Assembly (NCBI GenBank): GCA_019694165.1
Contig: JAIBCL010000014.1
Location: forward strand, 62,001-126,000
Length of the DNA stretch: 64,000 bases
Origin: Verrucomicrobiaceae bacterium
Lineage (GTDB): Bacteria > Verrucomicrobiota > Verrucomicrobiia > Verrucomicrobiales > Verrucomicrobiaceae
Direction of reading: 5' to 3'
A program made the translations under genes and the position numbers. The notes under the pieces are model-generated. The model saw nothing but the letters and a program-made list of their open reading frames with translations, was not told where the DNA came from and made no database searches. Shown here piece after piece: positions 21,452 to 29,361 of the stretch (positions within the stretch are counted from its first letter, which is position 1; the number at the start of each line of letters is the position of its first letter).

Positions 21452-21481
21452 GAGGGTCCGGCGGAATCCCGCCGGACCCTC
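21452..21481 (-). terminator. Strong hairpin, probable terminator of the PKD-protein gene
   Basis: GAGGGTCCGGCGG pairs perfectly with CCGCCGGACCCTC (13 bp) around a 4-base loop. On the minus strand it is followed by TTCACTTTTT. It sits between the stop of the upstream gene (21565) and the start of the next gene (21426), which suits a rho-independent terminator for transcription coming from the right. Confidence 0.75.
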
Positions 21482-21564
21482 AGTATCTGAACACGCGATA
21501 CATTAAGCGCCTTTGCCGGCCCGTTCAAAGAAACGATGCGGCGGGCACAGCCTGCTTCTCACGA

Positions 21565-22641
21565 TCAGCGCTGCTTATTGCGGGCTGCGGGATTGCCGGG
21601 CTGGTAGCATGGCGCGTCCGCCTGCCGGTCGCAGCCAAGCGACCCAGAGCCGTTCAATCCCTCGCATTGCTTCCTGCCCGGCGTCCCTTTCCCCTCCTGC
21701 ACGATATTGATCGTGAGCCACTCCTCAGCACCGGCATTGCCGCAGTCATCGACCGAGGAAGCGGTGAATCTTACCGACGTGCCGACGCTCGCCTGGGTTA
21801 TGGTGTAGGTGGCTCCACTGAACTTCACCTTCGAGCTGCCCGCCAGGGAGGCACTGGAGAACTTCGAGAGCGTCGCTCCGCCGCAAAGATCGACCGCCGC
21901 CACACGCACCGTGATGGGGAGGTCTTTTTTCGTCAGCGTGTAAATGGCGGCATCGTCCGCGACGGCATCATCGACGTACCACACGAGGACCGGAGGCGTC
22001 GTGTCCACCACGGTAAAGGTCGCCGTCGTGGTCGCGGTCTTGCTTTGCGGATCGGTGGCAGTGAATGTCACAGTCACATGACCGGCCGCGCACCCCGGGC
22101 TGTCATACACGAAGCTGCCCGGGGCATAGTCATTGCTCCATGTGATCTGGCCGTTCGGACTGGTTGCCACGGCTCCGCCGTGAGCACCCAGCCATGCCTG
22201 TAGCGCGGCATTGTCACCGAGGCCGTCACACTCGACGGTCTGCCCCTGCGCCTGAGTGACGATTGTCGGCGCCGCGTCCGGACTCGGCTGCACCGTGACG
22301 ATCAGGGTGTCCGTGCTGACGTTTCCGAACAGATCGGCGACCGTCAGCGTTACGATGTGGGTGCCGACGGACATCTGCACGGTCGGGTTCACGCCGTAGG
22401 CTGTTATGCTGTTCGTCCACACGTAGTCCAGTTCGTCGTTCGGATCCAAATCAAACGTCTCGCTGCCGTCGAACGTGACGGTGCCGTAGCCTGTAAGATC
22501 GGCGGTTACGGTCTGGTCAGGGCCGGCATTCGCGACTGGAGGAACATTGGCGCGAAGACTGAACGTCATGCACAAGGACAACAAAACGGCCAGAAAACCG
22601 GCCGGCGGAACGGGTATCGGAGAGAAACGTTGTGTGCTCAT
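21565..22641 (-). CDS. Secreted PKD/HYR-type Ig-fold protein with GNPAARNK tail
   Basis: The product has 358 residues from the ATG at 22641, chosen because a signal peptide follows (FLAVLLSLCMTFSLRANV). A PKD domain (about residues 30-120) starts with PPVANAGPDQTV. It is followed by a linker with VECDGLGDN, then HYR-like Ig-fold segments containing FTATDPQSKTATTTATFTVV and VDTTPP. The C-terminus is cysteine-containing and ends in YQPGNPAARNKQR. The frame extends upstream to 22797 but that extension lacks signal-peptide character. PKD and HYR domains act as spacers or binding modules in exported proteins; no enzyme domain is visible. A decayed relative lies directly upstream, with the same GNPxARNK tail. 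Confidence 0.8.
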   Translation of the reverse strand: MSTQRFSPIPVPPAGFLAVLLSLCMTFSLRANVPPVANAGPDQTVTADLTGYGTVTFDGSETFDLDPNDELDYVWTNSITAYGVNPTVQMSVGTHIVTLTVADLFGNVSTDTLIVTVQPSPDAAPTIVTQAQGQTVECDGLGDNAALQAWLGAHGGAVATSPNGQITWSNDYAPGSFVYDSPGCAAGHVTVTFTATDPQSKTATTTATFTVVDTTPPVLVWYVDDAVADDAAIYTLTKKDLPITVRVAAVDLCGGATLSKFSSASLAGSSKVKFSGATYTITQASVGTSVRFTASSVDDCGNAGAEEWLTINIVQEGKGTPGRKQCEGLNGSGSLGCDRQADAPCYQPGNPAARNKQR

Positions 22642-22794
22642 GGGGTGTGTGGATTGGAGGTCGGTGAGAGGCAACAGCGGTTCTTTGTCAAAAAAACCCT
22701 GATGCTTTCGCTGTGGTTTTATCTGGAAGCCAAAAACCTCACAATCTTTTTTTTGGTCATTTTCACATGATTGAGGCACACCCGCCCCGTCCCG

Positions 22795-22827
22795 CAAAAA
22801 AGAAAACCCGGAGGGGTTGCCTCCGGG
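22795..22827 (-). terminator. Rho-independent terminator downstream of the PKD pseudogene
   Basis: CCCGGAGG (22807-22814) pairs with CCTCCGGG (22820-22827) around a 5-base loop. On the minus strand the hairpin is followed by TTTTCTTTTTT. It lies downstream of the pseudogene stop at 22912. Confidence 0.75.
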
Positions 22828-22837
22828 CTTTGGTTGA

Positions 22838-22860
22838 GCGCGAGTTTTGCAAACTCGCGC
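22838..22860. repeat. Second perfect hairpin in tandem with the terminator
   Basis: GCGCGAGTTT pairs with AAACTCGCGC around the triloop TGC, a 10-bp perfect stem. It is 10 bases from the terminator hairpin and downstream of the pseudogene. There is no U-run on either strand next to it. It may reinforce termination or protect the 3' end. Confidence 0.5.
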
Positions 22861-22911
22861 AAGTCATGGTGGCGACCGGCGGGAAAAACCGTCGGTCACA
22901 CGCCGTCAATC

Positions 22912-23574
22912 TCAGCAAACCTTGTTGCGTGCGCCGGGATTGCCAAGGGTGTAGGACGGATCGTCGTTTCCGCCGTTGTGGATGTGGCCGGGCGTGTTGG
23001 GATCTTCACCCTTGCCGAGGCCTTCGTTGCCTTTGACCGACCAGTCCGCCTTGCCCGGAGCTACGATCTTCACGATCACCCACTCGTCGCCGCTGGCATC
23101 GCCGCAGTCATCGGTGGCCTTCGCGATCAGCTTGCTGCTGGTGTTGAGGCTGCCGGAGACGACCGTGAACGAATTGCATGTGAAAGTGGTGAACGCCGGC
23201 AATCGTCAGCGCCACATGCTTCGAGAAGTAGGGACCTCCGCAAAGGTCAGCCGGAACCAGCGTTACATTGAAGGGCAGGTCCTTGGAACTGACATCGTAG
23301 GTGTTCGCTTCATCAACGTCATGACCGTCAGCATTCCACGACATGAAACGTGGCAGCGGTGTCCACGCTGCAACCGTTGACCGTCGCAGTGCAGACCACC
23401 GTCACATGACCTTCGGCGCAGTCCCCGTTCGTCTCGTCGAAACGAAACTCGCGGGGTTGTAGTTGTCCGTCCAGGTGAGCGGGCCGCTGGGAGCAGTGGC
23501 CACGGCACCGCCGTGGTTGTTGACCCAGGTCGTGAGCGCATTGTCGTCACCGGGACCGTCACACTTCATCTACT
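22912..23574 (-). pseudogene. Frameshifted, 5'-truncated relative of the PKD/HYR protein gene
   Basis: Read on the minus strand, three frames together reproduce the C-terminal half of the neighbouring intact protein. MKCDGPGDDNALTTW matches VECDGLGDNAALQAW. HGGAVATAPSGPLTW matches HGGAVATSPNGQITW. Then, after a frame change, come GDCAEGHVTVVCTATV, SSKDLPFNVTLVPADLCGG, ATDDCGDASGDEWVIV and finally LGNPGARNKVC. Frame changes fall near 23440-23450, about 23340 and about 23190. The signal peptide and PKD domain are missing, with the break near 23574. This is a decayed duplicate; sequencing error is a less likely alternative because several changes plus a truncation would be needed. Confidence 0.8.
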
Positions 23575-24070
23575 CATGCATGTGCATTGTTACCGCAGGC
23601 GGCGAAACCGAGGGCAAACGAGCAATGACTCGTCTTGCGGCCTGCAACGAGGCCATCGACTGCCTATTCCGTGGTCGCGTGGCGTGCAGCGTGGTCGTGC
23701 TGCCGCTGACGGCGGCGGCCCCCGCCACCACGCTCTTGCTCGATGCGAGCGTTCAGTTCATGCCACCGCTCGATTTGTAGCTGCTGGTGGAGCGCTCATG
23801 GTTCGCGAGTTGTGTGGAGTCAGCGTCATGGATATCCCGTTTTGTTGGGAAAACCATCCGCAACAGCGCGGTTTTGTCGGAAACGGCATGGCAGCACAAC
23901 CACGATCTTGTATCACATCAGTCCTCCGGGCCGGGGCCTCACGCCACGTTCGCAAAGTCATCGAGTTTTCAATTGACACCCGAAATCAGAAACCTATTCT
24001 CCCGGCTCTTTTCCCCGGAGCCACCTCCCATTTTTCCGGCCGGATTTTTCACCCCGTTCACGCCATTTTC
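23575..24070. other. Intergenic region between the pseudogene and rplM
   Basis: No convincing gene is visible. The first 200 bases adjoin the pseudogene breakpoint and give only short frames that I could not assign. The right end holds the putative rplM promoter. A GC-rich dyad at about 24031-24042 (CCGGCCGG) lies in the leader. Confidence 0.5.
23973..24000 (+). promoter_or_regulatory. Putative promoter of the rplM-rpsI operon
   Basis: A perfect -35 hexamer TTGACA (23973-23978) is separated by 16 bases from TATTCT (23995-24000). The pair stands about 70 bases upstream of the rplM ATG and nothing else intervenes. Confidence 0.6.
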
Positions 24071-24502
24071 ATGAAGACCTTCTCAGCCAAAACCGAAGAC
24101 CAGCAGCGCCAGTGGTTCCTCATCGATGCCAAGAACCAGATTCTTGGAGATGTGGCCGTGACCGCCGCCAACATTCTGCGCGGCAAGAACAAGCCGGCCT
24201 TCACACCTCATGTGGACACCGGTGACTTCGTGGTTGTGGTGAACGCCGCCGAGGTGCGCCTCACCGGCAAAAAGGAGACCCAGAAGCAGTACATGACCGT
24301 CAGCGGCTATGTGGGCCGCGAGAAGCGCGAGTCCGTCGAGCGCGTCCGCGCGCGCCGTCCGCAGGTTCTGGTCGAGCGCGCCATTCGCGGCATGATCCCG
24401 CACAATTCGCTGGGCCGTCAGGTCTTCACCAAGCTGCGCGTGTATCCTGGTGCCGAGCACCCGCATGAGGCGCACTCGCCGAAGACCGTCGCCATCGCCT
24501 AA
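24071..24502 (+). CDS. rplM: 50S ribosomal protein L13
   Basis: The protein of 143 residues starts MKTFSAKTEDQQRQWFLIDA and shows the L13 hallmarks: the DAKNQILGDVAVTAANILRGKNK N-terminal region, the AAEVRLTGKKETQKQY segment and AIRGMIPHNSLGRQVFTKLRVYPG towards the C-terminus. L13 binds 23S rRNA early in large-subunit assembly. The length matches the family. It is 36 bases upstream of rpsI, the usual bacterial pairing, and both are probably transcribed from the promoter near 23973. The frame extends upstream to about 23513, but that part has no L13 similarity. Confidence 0.97.
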   Translation: MKTFSAKTEDQQRQWFLIDAKNQILGDVAVTAANILRGKNKPAFTPHVDTGDFVVVVNAAEVRLTGKKETQKQYMTVSGYVGREKRESVERVRARRPQVLVERAIRGMIPHNSLGRQVFTKLRVYPGAEHPHEAHSPKTVAIA

Positions 24503-24538
24503 GCGTCACTCAGCCAGTTTCACATTCCGTTTCCCCGC

Positions 24539-24931
24539 ATGAGCACCCCCGTCAAGTCCGCCACCGGCCGCCGCAAGACCGCCGTCGCCCGCGTCCGTAT
24601 CGCCGAAGGTTCCGGCCAGATCCTCGTCAATGGTCGCGCCTTCGAAGACTACTTCACCACCGTGACGCTGCAGAACCAGCTCACCGTGCCTCTCACCCTT
24701 ACAAACACACGCCAGACGGTGGACGTCTTCGCCAATACAAACGGCGGCGGCATCGGCGGCCAGGTCGGTGCCATCCGTCTCGGCATCGCACGCGCCCTAA
24801 TCGTCCAGGACCCTTCATTGCGCCCTGTGCTGAAAAAAGGCGGCATGCTCACCCGTGACCCACGCGCCAAGGAACGCAAGAAGCCGGGTCGGCCGGGTGC
24901 ACGCAAGCGCTTCCAGTTCTCGAAGCGTTGA
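24539..24931 (+). CDS. rpsI: 30S ribosomal protein S9
   Basis: The protein of 130 residues starts MSTPVKSATGRRKTAVARVR and ends KKPGRPGARKRFQFSKR, the typical basic S9 tail that reaches towards the P-site tRNA. The internal GGGIGGQVGAIRLGIARAL and GGMLTRDPRAKERKK segments are standard S9 signatures. It follows rplM in the same direction, is full length, and is followed by a clear rho-independent terminator. Confidence 0.97.
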   Translation: MSTPVKSATGRRKTAVARVRIAEGSGQILVNGRAFEDYFTTVTLQNQLTVPLTLTNTRQTVDVFANTNGGGIGGQVGAIRLGIARALIVQDPSLRPVLKKGGMLTRDPRAKERKKPGRPGARKRFQFSKR

Positions 24932-24981
24932 TCCCCAAAGAGGCGGTTCCGCCGCCACTCCGGCCCACTCAGTTTTCAAAG

Positions 24982-25012
24982 CAGCCCGCTGGTTTACCGC
25001 GGGCTGTTTTGT
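24982..25012 (+). terminator. Terminator of rplM-rpsI, overlapping the prmC 3' end
   Basis: CAGCCCGC (24982-24989) pairs with GCGGGCTG (24999-25006) and is followed by TTTTGTT. It lies 50 bases after the rpsI stop. The opposing prmC gene ends at 24994, inside the hairpin, so the two convergent transcription units share this element. Confidence 0.85.
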
Positions 25013-25893
25013 TGTGGCCGGATGTGCTGCACGACAGCGTCGCGAGGGCGCATCGCCCATACAAATCGCTCCACGCCTTGCAGGTCGCGCGCGGTTTCAA
25101 CGTCGGCGAGTCCGGCATCTGCACACAGGGCCGCCACGGCAGCGGCTTGATCGTGCCCGACCTCGAGCGCGACGGTGCCGCCCGGAGTAAGGTGCGCCAG
25201 GCAACCGGCGATGAGGCGCGCGATGATCTCAGTGCCGGACGGTCCACCGACGAGCGCACGGATGGGATCGCGGCGTACTTCGGCGCTGAGCACCGGTATT
25301 TCGGCAGCCGGAATGTATGGCAGGTTTGCTACGACAAGGTCGAACTGGCCCGCAGTCTTTTCGAACAAATCGCTGCGCAGGATGCGGACTGCGGTGCCGT
25401 CGAGCGCGAGGCGGGAGGCATTGAGCCGCGCGAGTTCCAGCGCATCCTCCGAGACGTCCGCCAGCGTGAAGTTCGTGCCCTTCCCGGTCCACGCTTTGGC
25501 GAGCGACAGACCAATGCAACCGGAGCCAGTGCCGACATCGAGGACTGACGCCGGTGCTCGGACGGCAAAACGCTCCAGCAGCAGCTCCACCAGCCGCTCC
25601 GTCTCCGGACGCGGCACGAGCGCGCGGTGGTCGCACACCAGCTCGTGGCCACAGAATTCGACGGAGCCGAGCAGATGCTGAAGCGGCTCGCCTTCGCCCC
25701 GGCGCTTCACCAGACCGCGCAGGGTTTCTAGGTCATCCTCGCGCATCGACTGGCTGAACCGCAGATAAAGCTCGAGCCGCCGGCACTCCAACACATGGGC
25801 CAGGAGGTGTTCCATGTTCAGCCGCGCCTCTTCGATGCCCCGCTTGTCAAGGTAGCCTGCGCCGGCTTTGAGCGTTTCCAGGAGCGTCTTCAT
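24994..25893 (-). CDS. prmC: Peptide chain release factor N5-glutamine methyltransferase
   Basis: The product of 299 residues has the HemK/PrmC N-terminal helical domain (about residues 1-75), the linker RALVPRPETERLVELLL, and a Rossmann-like SAM methyltransferase with motif I LDVGTGSGCIGLSL. The catalytic tetrapeptide reads NLPY (VVANLPYIP) instead of the usual NPPY. PrmC methylates the glutamine of the GGQ motif in release factors. It starts 26 bases after the prfA stop, so enzyme and substrate are co-transcribed (order rpmE-prfA-prmC). The C-terminus extends slightly beyond the fold and overlaps the rpsI terminator. Confidence 0.93.
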   Translation of the reverse strand: MKTLLETLKAGAGYLDKRGIEEARLNMEHLLAHVLECRRLELYLRFSQSMREDDLETLRGLVKRRGEGEPLQHLLGSVEFCGHELVCDHRALVPRPETERLVELLLERFAVRAPASVLDVGTGSGCIGLSLAKAWTGKGTNFTLADVSEDALELARLNASRLALDGTAVRILRSDLFEKTAGQFDLVVANLPYIPAAEIPVLSAEVRRDPIRALVGGPSGTEIIARLIAGCLAHLTPGGTVALEVGHDQAAAVAALCADAGLADVETARDLQGVERFVWAMRPRDAVVQHIRPQQNSPR

Positions 25894-25919
25894 CCGTGGT
25901 TCGCAGGTGACGGGCGCGA

Positions 25920-26996
25920 TCAGTTCAATCCGGCCTCCACCAGACGCTCGTGCAGGTCGCTGGCTAGAAGCTTGTCCACGATGTCCTCAATCCTGCCTTC
26001 CATGAAACCTTGGAGATTGTAGATCGTGGTCTCGATGCGGTGGTCGGTCACGCGGTTCTGCGGGTAGTTGTAGGTGCGGATTTTCTCCTCTCGGCCGCCG
26101 CTGCCGATGAGGCTGCGCCTGTGAGATGAATACTTAGCCGCCTCGTCCTGCTGCTTTTTTTCCAGCAGGCGGGAGCGCAGAATGCTCAGGGCCTTTTCCT
26201 TGTTCTTGATCTGGCTGCGGCCATCCTGGCAGCGCACGATGAGGCCCGTGGGCAGATGCATCACCTGCACGGCAGAGTCGGTGGTGTTCACGCCCTGCCC
26301 GCCCGCGCCAGACGAGCGGCACACTTCGATGCGCACCTCGTCCGGCTTGATCTGCACGTCCACATCTTCGGCTTCCGGCAGCACGGCCACGGTGGCCGTC
26401 GAGGTGTGAATGCGGCCCTGCGCCTCCGTCACGGGCACGCGCTGCACACGATGGACGCCGCTCTCGTAGCGCATGGTCCGGAAGACATCCTGCCCGCTGA
26501 TTTTCACAATCACCTCCTTCAGCCCTCCGGCATCCGACGCGCTGCCCTCGATGGACTCGACCTTCCAGCCACGCCCCTCGGCGTAGCGCGTGTACATGCG
26601 CAGCAGATCAGAGGCAAAAAGCGCCGCTTCGTCGCCCCCAGTGCCGGCCCGTATTTCGACGATGGCATCGCGGCCTTCCAGCGGGTCGGGCGGCAGAATG
26701 GCGAACTGGACCTGTTCCTCCAGCGCCGCCACGCTCCGCTCCAGCACGGGAATTTCCGCCTCCGCCATCTCGGCCAGCTCCGCATCGCCACCCTTGGCCA
26801 TTTCACGGCTTGCGGCCAGTTCGCGCTGCGCCTTCTGATAAGCATCCCAGTCCGCGAGCAGCTTCTGCAGCGTGCGGTGCTCGCGCAACAGCTCGCCGGC
26901 CCGCTTCGCGTCGTCAAAGAAGTGCTGGTCGCCCATCACGGCTTCGAGCGTCGTGAGGCGGTTGCGTTTGGCTTCGATGATCGTGGTGTAATCCAT
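25920..26996 (-). CDS. prfA: Peptide chain release factor 1
   Basis: The protein of 358 residues has the RF1 arrangement. An N-terminal coiled domain is followed by EIRAGTGGDEAALF, then HRVQRVPVT-EAQGRIHTST with the tripeptide PVT (residues 188-190) in the position of the RF1 PxT stop-codon recognition motif, and the universal GGQ at 232-234 (SSGAGGQGVN). It terminates translation at UAA and UAG and triggers peptidyl-tRNA hydrolysis. It is followed closely by prmC, which modifies Q234. Length and motifs are normal. Confidence 0.97.
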   Translation of the reverse strand: MDYTTIIEAKRNRLTTLEAVMGDQHFFDDAKRAGELLREHRTLQKLLADWDAYQKAQRELAASREMAKGGDAELAEMAEAEIPVLERSVAALEEQVQFAILPPDPLEGRDAIVEIRAGTGGDEAALFASDLLRMYTRYAEGRGWKVESIEGSASDAGGLKEVIVKISGQDVFRTMRYESGVHRVQRVPVTEAQGRIHTSTATVAVLPEAEDVDVQIKPDEVRIEVCRSSGAGGQGVNTTDSAVQVMHLPTGLIVRCQDGRSQIKNKEKALSILRSRLLEKKQQDEAAKYSSHRRSLIGSGGREEKIRTYNYPQNRVTDHRIETTIYNLQGFMEGRIEDIVDKLLASDLHERLVEAGLN

Positions 26997-27019
26997 GGGC
27001 GCGCGAAGGATGCGTCATC

Positions 27020-27066
27020 CGGACAAAGAAAAACGGCGCCGCACCCGCAGGTGACAGCACCGTTCG
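27020..27066 (-). terminator. Possible attenuating hairpin between rpmE and prfA
   Basis: On the minus strand AACGGTGCTGTCACC can pair with GGTGCGGCGCCGTT, using G-U pairs and one bulge, and is followed by TTTCTTTG. It sits between the rpmE stop (27088) and the prfA start (26996). It may terminate part of the rpmE transcripts so that the ribosomal protein is made in excess over RF1. Confidence 0.5.
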
Positions 27067-27087
27067 CTGATGACAAAAGATGAAAAG

Positions 27088-27327
27088 CTAGGCCGTGGCG
27101 GCGGGCTTCGGCGCACGACGGCCGGCGCGGATGGAACCGTAACGCTGGGCGAACTTGTCCACGCGGCCCGCTGTATCGACGAAGCGCTGCTCACCGGTGA
27201 AGAACGGGTGGCAGCCCGCGCAGATGCCGACGCGGAGGTTCTTGACGGTGGACACGGTATGATACACGGCACCGCAGGTGCAGGTGATCGTGGTCTCGTG
27301 CGTTTCAGGATGGAAGTTCTCTTTCAT
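27088..27327 (-). CDS. rpmE: 50S ribosomal protein L31, zinc-binding type
   Basis: The protein of 79 residues starts MKENFHPETHETTITCTCGA. Cys16, Cys18, Cys36 and Cys39 (CTC and CAGC) form the zinc site of the C+ class of L31, and FFTGEQRFVDTAGRVDKFAQRY is the conserved core. L31 bridges the large and small subunits. It heads the rpmE-prfA-prmC cluster. The C-terminal tail is rich in Ala, Pro and Lys. Confidence 0.96.
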   Translation of the reverse strand: MKENFHPETHETTITCTCGAVYHTVSTVKNLRVGICAGCHPFFTGEQRFVDTAGRVDKFAQRYGSIRAGRRAPKPAATA

Positions 27328-27351
27328 GGGGGGGGTTGGGCCGCACGTAAG

Positions 27352-27375
27352 CCGGCGGGGGATTTCATCCGCCGG
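27352..27375 (-). promoter_or_regulatory. Hairpin in the rpmE 5' leader
   Basis: CCGGCGG and CCGCCGG form a 7-bp stem around a 10-base loop about 25 bases upstream of the rpmE ATG. Several ribosomal protein mRNAs carry autoregulatory leader structures. Assigning this one to L31 autoregulation is speculative. Confidence 0.25.
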
Positions 27376-27502
27376 GGCGTGAGGGCCGCGAACCTAACGG
27401 ACTTTGCCAGAGGGTCAACTTCGTTTTCCTCGACCGTTTCCAGCTCCTGCCCGCCTCCATTTCCCGCCTCGCCACGCGCTGATTCCGTGACAGAGTCGCC
27501 GC

Positions 27503-28471
27503 ATGTCGATGACGCACATTTTTTCTCGCGGGTTCGCGGACGCTCTGTCCATCGCTCTCGCGCTTGGGTTTGTGGCCGGCGATGCGGTGCGTGCGGCGGC
27601 GGAAACACCGCCGCTGGTTTACTCCGACCGCCGCACTGACGCCACCGTGATGAAACGCGCCGGCGAGCTGCGCGATGCCGGCAGCCTGCCCGCCTCCGAT
27701 GTCCTGTTGCCGCAGCTCAACAACAAAAAGTGCGCGCTTATCCTCCCGGTGACCCACACGCAGAAGCTCGCCGGTCGCGACCTGTGGGCCGCCGCGCGGC
27801 AGAGCTACCTGCGCGTCGGCTGGTTCTATTTGTGCAGCAAATGCAGCCACTGGCATCTCGATCTGGCCGGCGGCTACGTCATCACCGCGGACGGCGTCGC
27901 CGTCACCTGCCATCATGTGGCAGAGACCCCCGAGAAATTCATCAAGGGCCACTTCATCGCCGCTACTGATGATGGCAGCGTCCTGCCTGTCACCGCCATT
28001 CTCGCAGCAAACGCAAAGTCAGACGTATGCATCGTGCGCCTGAAGGCGGACGCGCCGCTCGTGCCCCTGCCTCTCTCTGACGCCGCGCGGCCCGGCGACA
28101 TCGTGTACTGCTTCAGTGATCCGATGGGCTTCCGCGGCTACTTCAGCCAGGGCATCGTGAACCGCTATTACCGCGAGCTGCCGCGCCGCCGGGATGCGAA
28201 GAACGGTTCATCCGTCGAAAACCAGCCGCTCAGCCTCAATGTCTCCACCGATTGGGCGCCAGGCTCCAGCGGCGCGGCGGTCATCGACGAATGCGGCAAT
28301 GCCATCGGCCATGTGGCGCGCATCCTGCCGGTCGAGGAAGAGCCGCGGAAGAAAAAGAAAACCGCCGGCCCGGACGAGCCGGCTTCGCAGCACGAAGACC
28401 GCGGCACGCTGATGGTCATGCACAATGCGGTGCCAGCTCAGGAAGTGCTGGCGCTCATTGAAAAGAAGTAA
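27503..28471 (+). CDS. Exported trypsin-like serine protease
   Basis: The product of 322 residues begins with a hydrophobic signal-like segment (SIALALGFVAGDAVRAAA). A chymotrypsin-fold triad can be placed: His138 in AVTCHHVAE, Asp174 in AKSDVCIVRL and Ser256 in APGSSGAAV (GxSG). A pair of cysteines, CSKC at 111-114, precedes the core. The upstream part (residues 35-100) is not recognised. A C-terminal Lys-rich linker (RKKKKT) is followed by a short tail; no PDZ domain is seen, so this is not a standard DegP. It probably acts in the periplasm or outside. The gene is divergent from rpmE, with a 175-base intergenic region. Confidence 0.85.
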   Translation: MSMTHIFSRGFADALSIALALGFVAGDAVRAAAETPPLVYSDRRTDATVMKRAGELRDAGSLPASDVLLPQLNNKKCALILPVTHTQKLAGRDLWAAARQSYLRVGWFYLCSKCSHWHLDLAGGYVITADGVAVTCHHVAETPEKFIKGHFIAATDDGSVLPVTAILAANAKSDVCIVRLKADAPLVPLPLSDAARPGDIVYCFSDPMGFRGYFSQGIVNRYYRELPRRRDAKNGSSVENQPLSLNVSTDWAPGSSGAAVIDECGNAIGHVARILPVEEEPRKKKKTAGPDEPASQHEDRGTLMVMHNAVPAQEVLALIEKK

Positions 28472-28541
28472 ATGGCGAGACCCGCGCGCCGCCTCCATGC
28501 GTCATCCACAAGCTGCGTCCCACCACCACAACCCGCCCACC

Positions 28542-29018
28542 ATGAAACTGTGCATCTTCACAATCACCACCGCCGCCCTGCTCCTCTCGCAGTGCTCTCA
28601 CTCCGTGAAGCCATATTCGTCAAAACAAGAAGCCAGACGAGTGGAAGCACGCGAGGCCGAAACCACCATGGAGCAACTGGTCTTCAAGGACGGCAAGGAA
28701 GCCGGCCAGGCCGACAAGGCATCAGGCGGCCCCGACAGCTACCGCCGCCACAGCCCGCTCTACACGCCGCACACCGAGCGCGCCTTCGCCGACGGCTACC
28801 GCGAAGGCTACCATGCCGGTGACACGACCGCGGCGGCACCGAATGCCAGCACCGCCGCGCCACGCGATGAAGGCTACGAAAGCGGTTACGACCGCGGCAC
28901 CCGCGACCGCGCACGGCGCAAGGCAGCCGACCCAGACGCCTATGTGGGCGACTACGATCCGCAGCTCCGCGCCTCGTTCGAGCGCGGCTACGCCGACGGG
29001 TTCAACGGTACGCGGTGA
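28542..29018 (+). CDS. Small exported protein with Tyr/Gly repeats, possible lipoprotein
   Basis: The product of 158 residues starts MKLCIFTITTAALLLSQCSHS. The hydrophobic core followed by LSQC resembles a lipobox, though Gln at -1 is atypical, so lipidation is uncertain. The mature part has repeated short motifs, FADGYREGYHAGD, EGYESGYDRGTRD and FERGYADGFNGTR, i.e. a GY-x-x-G periodicity. No known domain was recognised. It follows the protease gene by 70 bases in the same direction and is probably co-transcribed. An envelope-associated role is inferred. Confidence 0.75.
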   Translation: MKLCIFTITTAALLLSQCSHSVKPYSSKQEARRVEAREAETTMEQLVFKDGKEAGQADKASGGPDSYRRHSPLYTPHTERAFADGYREGYHAGDTTAAAPNASTAAPRDEGYESGYDRGTRDRARRKAADPDAYVGDYDPQLRASFERGYADGFNGTR

Positions 29019-29361
29019 GCGCGGCAGCACCTCGACCGAGCACACGCTGCTGAAGATGATGCCATGAGTGCACGCCTCCCGGTCACGTCCCGCCTTGGCA
29101 ATGTTGTCGGAATGGACATCGAATCCCGGATACAACACTTCTCGGCTCATCTTCGTTCTCGTTTATGTGTTGTGTCGGTTGCTGTTTGTTCTGTTCGTCC
29201 GGCCAAAGCTTCTGCTCCTGCCCAGAACATGCGCATAGGCCCCGCCAGAGACGGCCCGCGATTCCCATGCGGCCGGCACATCACTCCCTTTTCAAACAGC
29301 CCTGCAACGCTCCGGATCCGCTCTAGCTGGCCGGTCCTTGTCGGGGCCACCTCGCATACGC
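29019..29361. other. Intergenic region upstream of two accessory genes
   Basis: This 343-base stretch has no convincing gene. Its base composition is more mixed than that of its neighbours, with a T-rich part at about 29140-29215. Short frames on both strands show no recognisable protein features. I looked for integron attC-like inverted core sites here and around the next two genes and did not find a convincing pair. Confidence 0.5.

Noticed and set aside
23575-23900. Possible transposase remnant next to the pseudogene breakpoint
   Set aside because: No frame gives a recognisable transposase motif and no terminal inverted repeats were seen.
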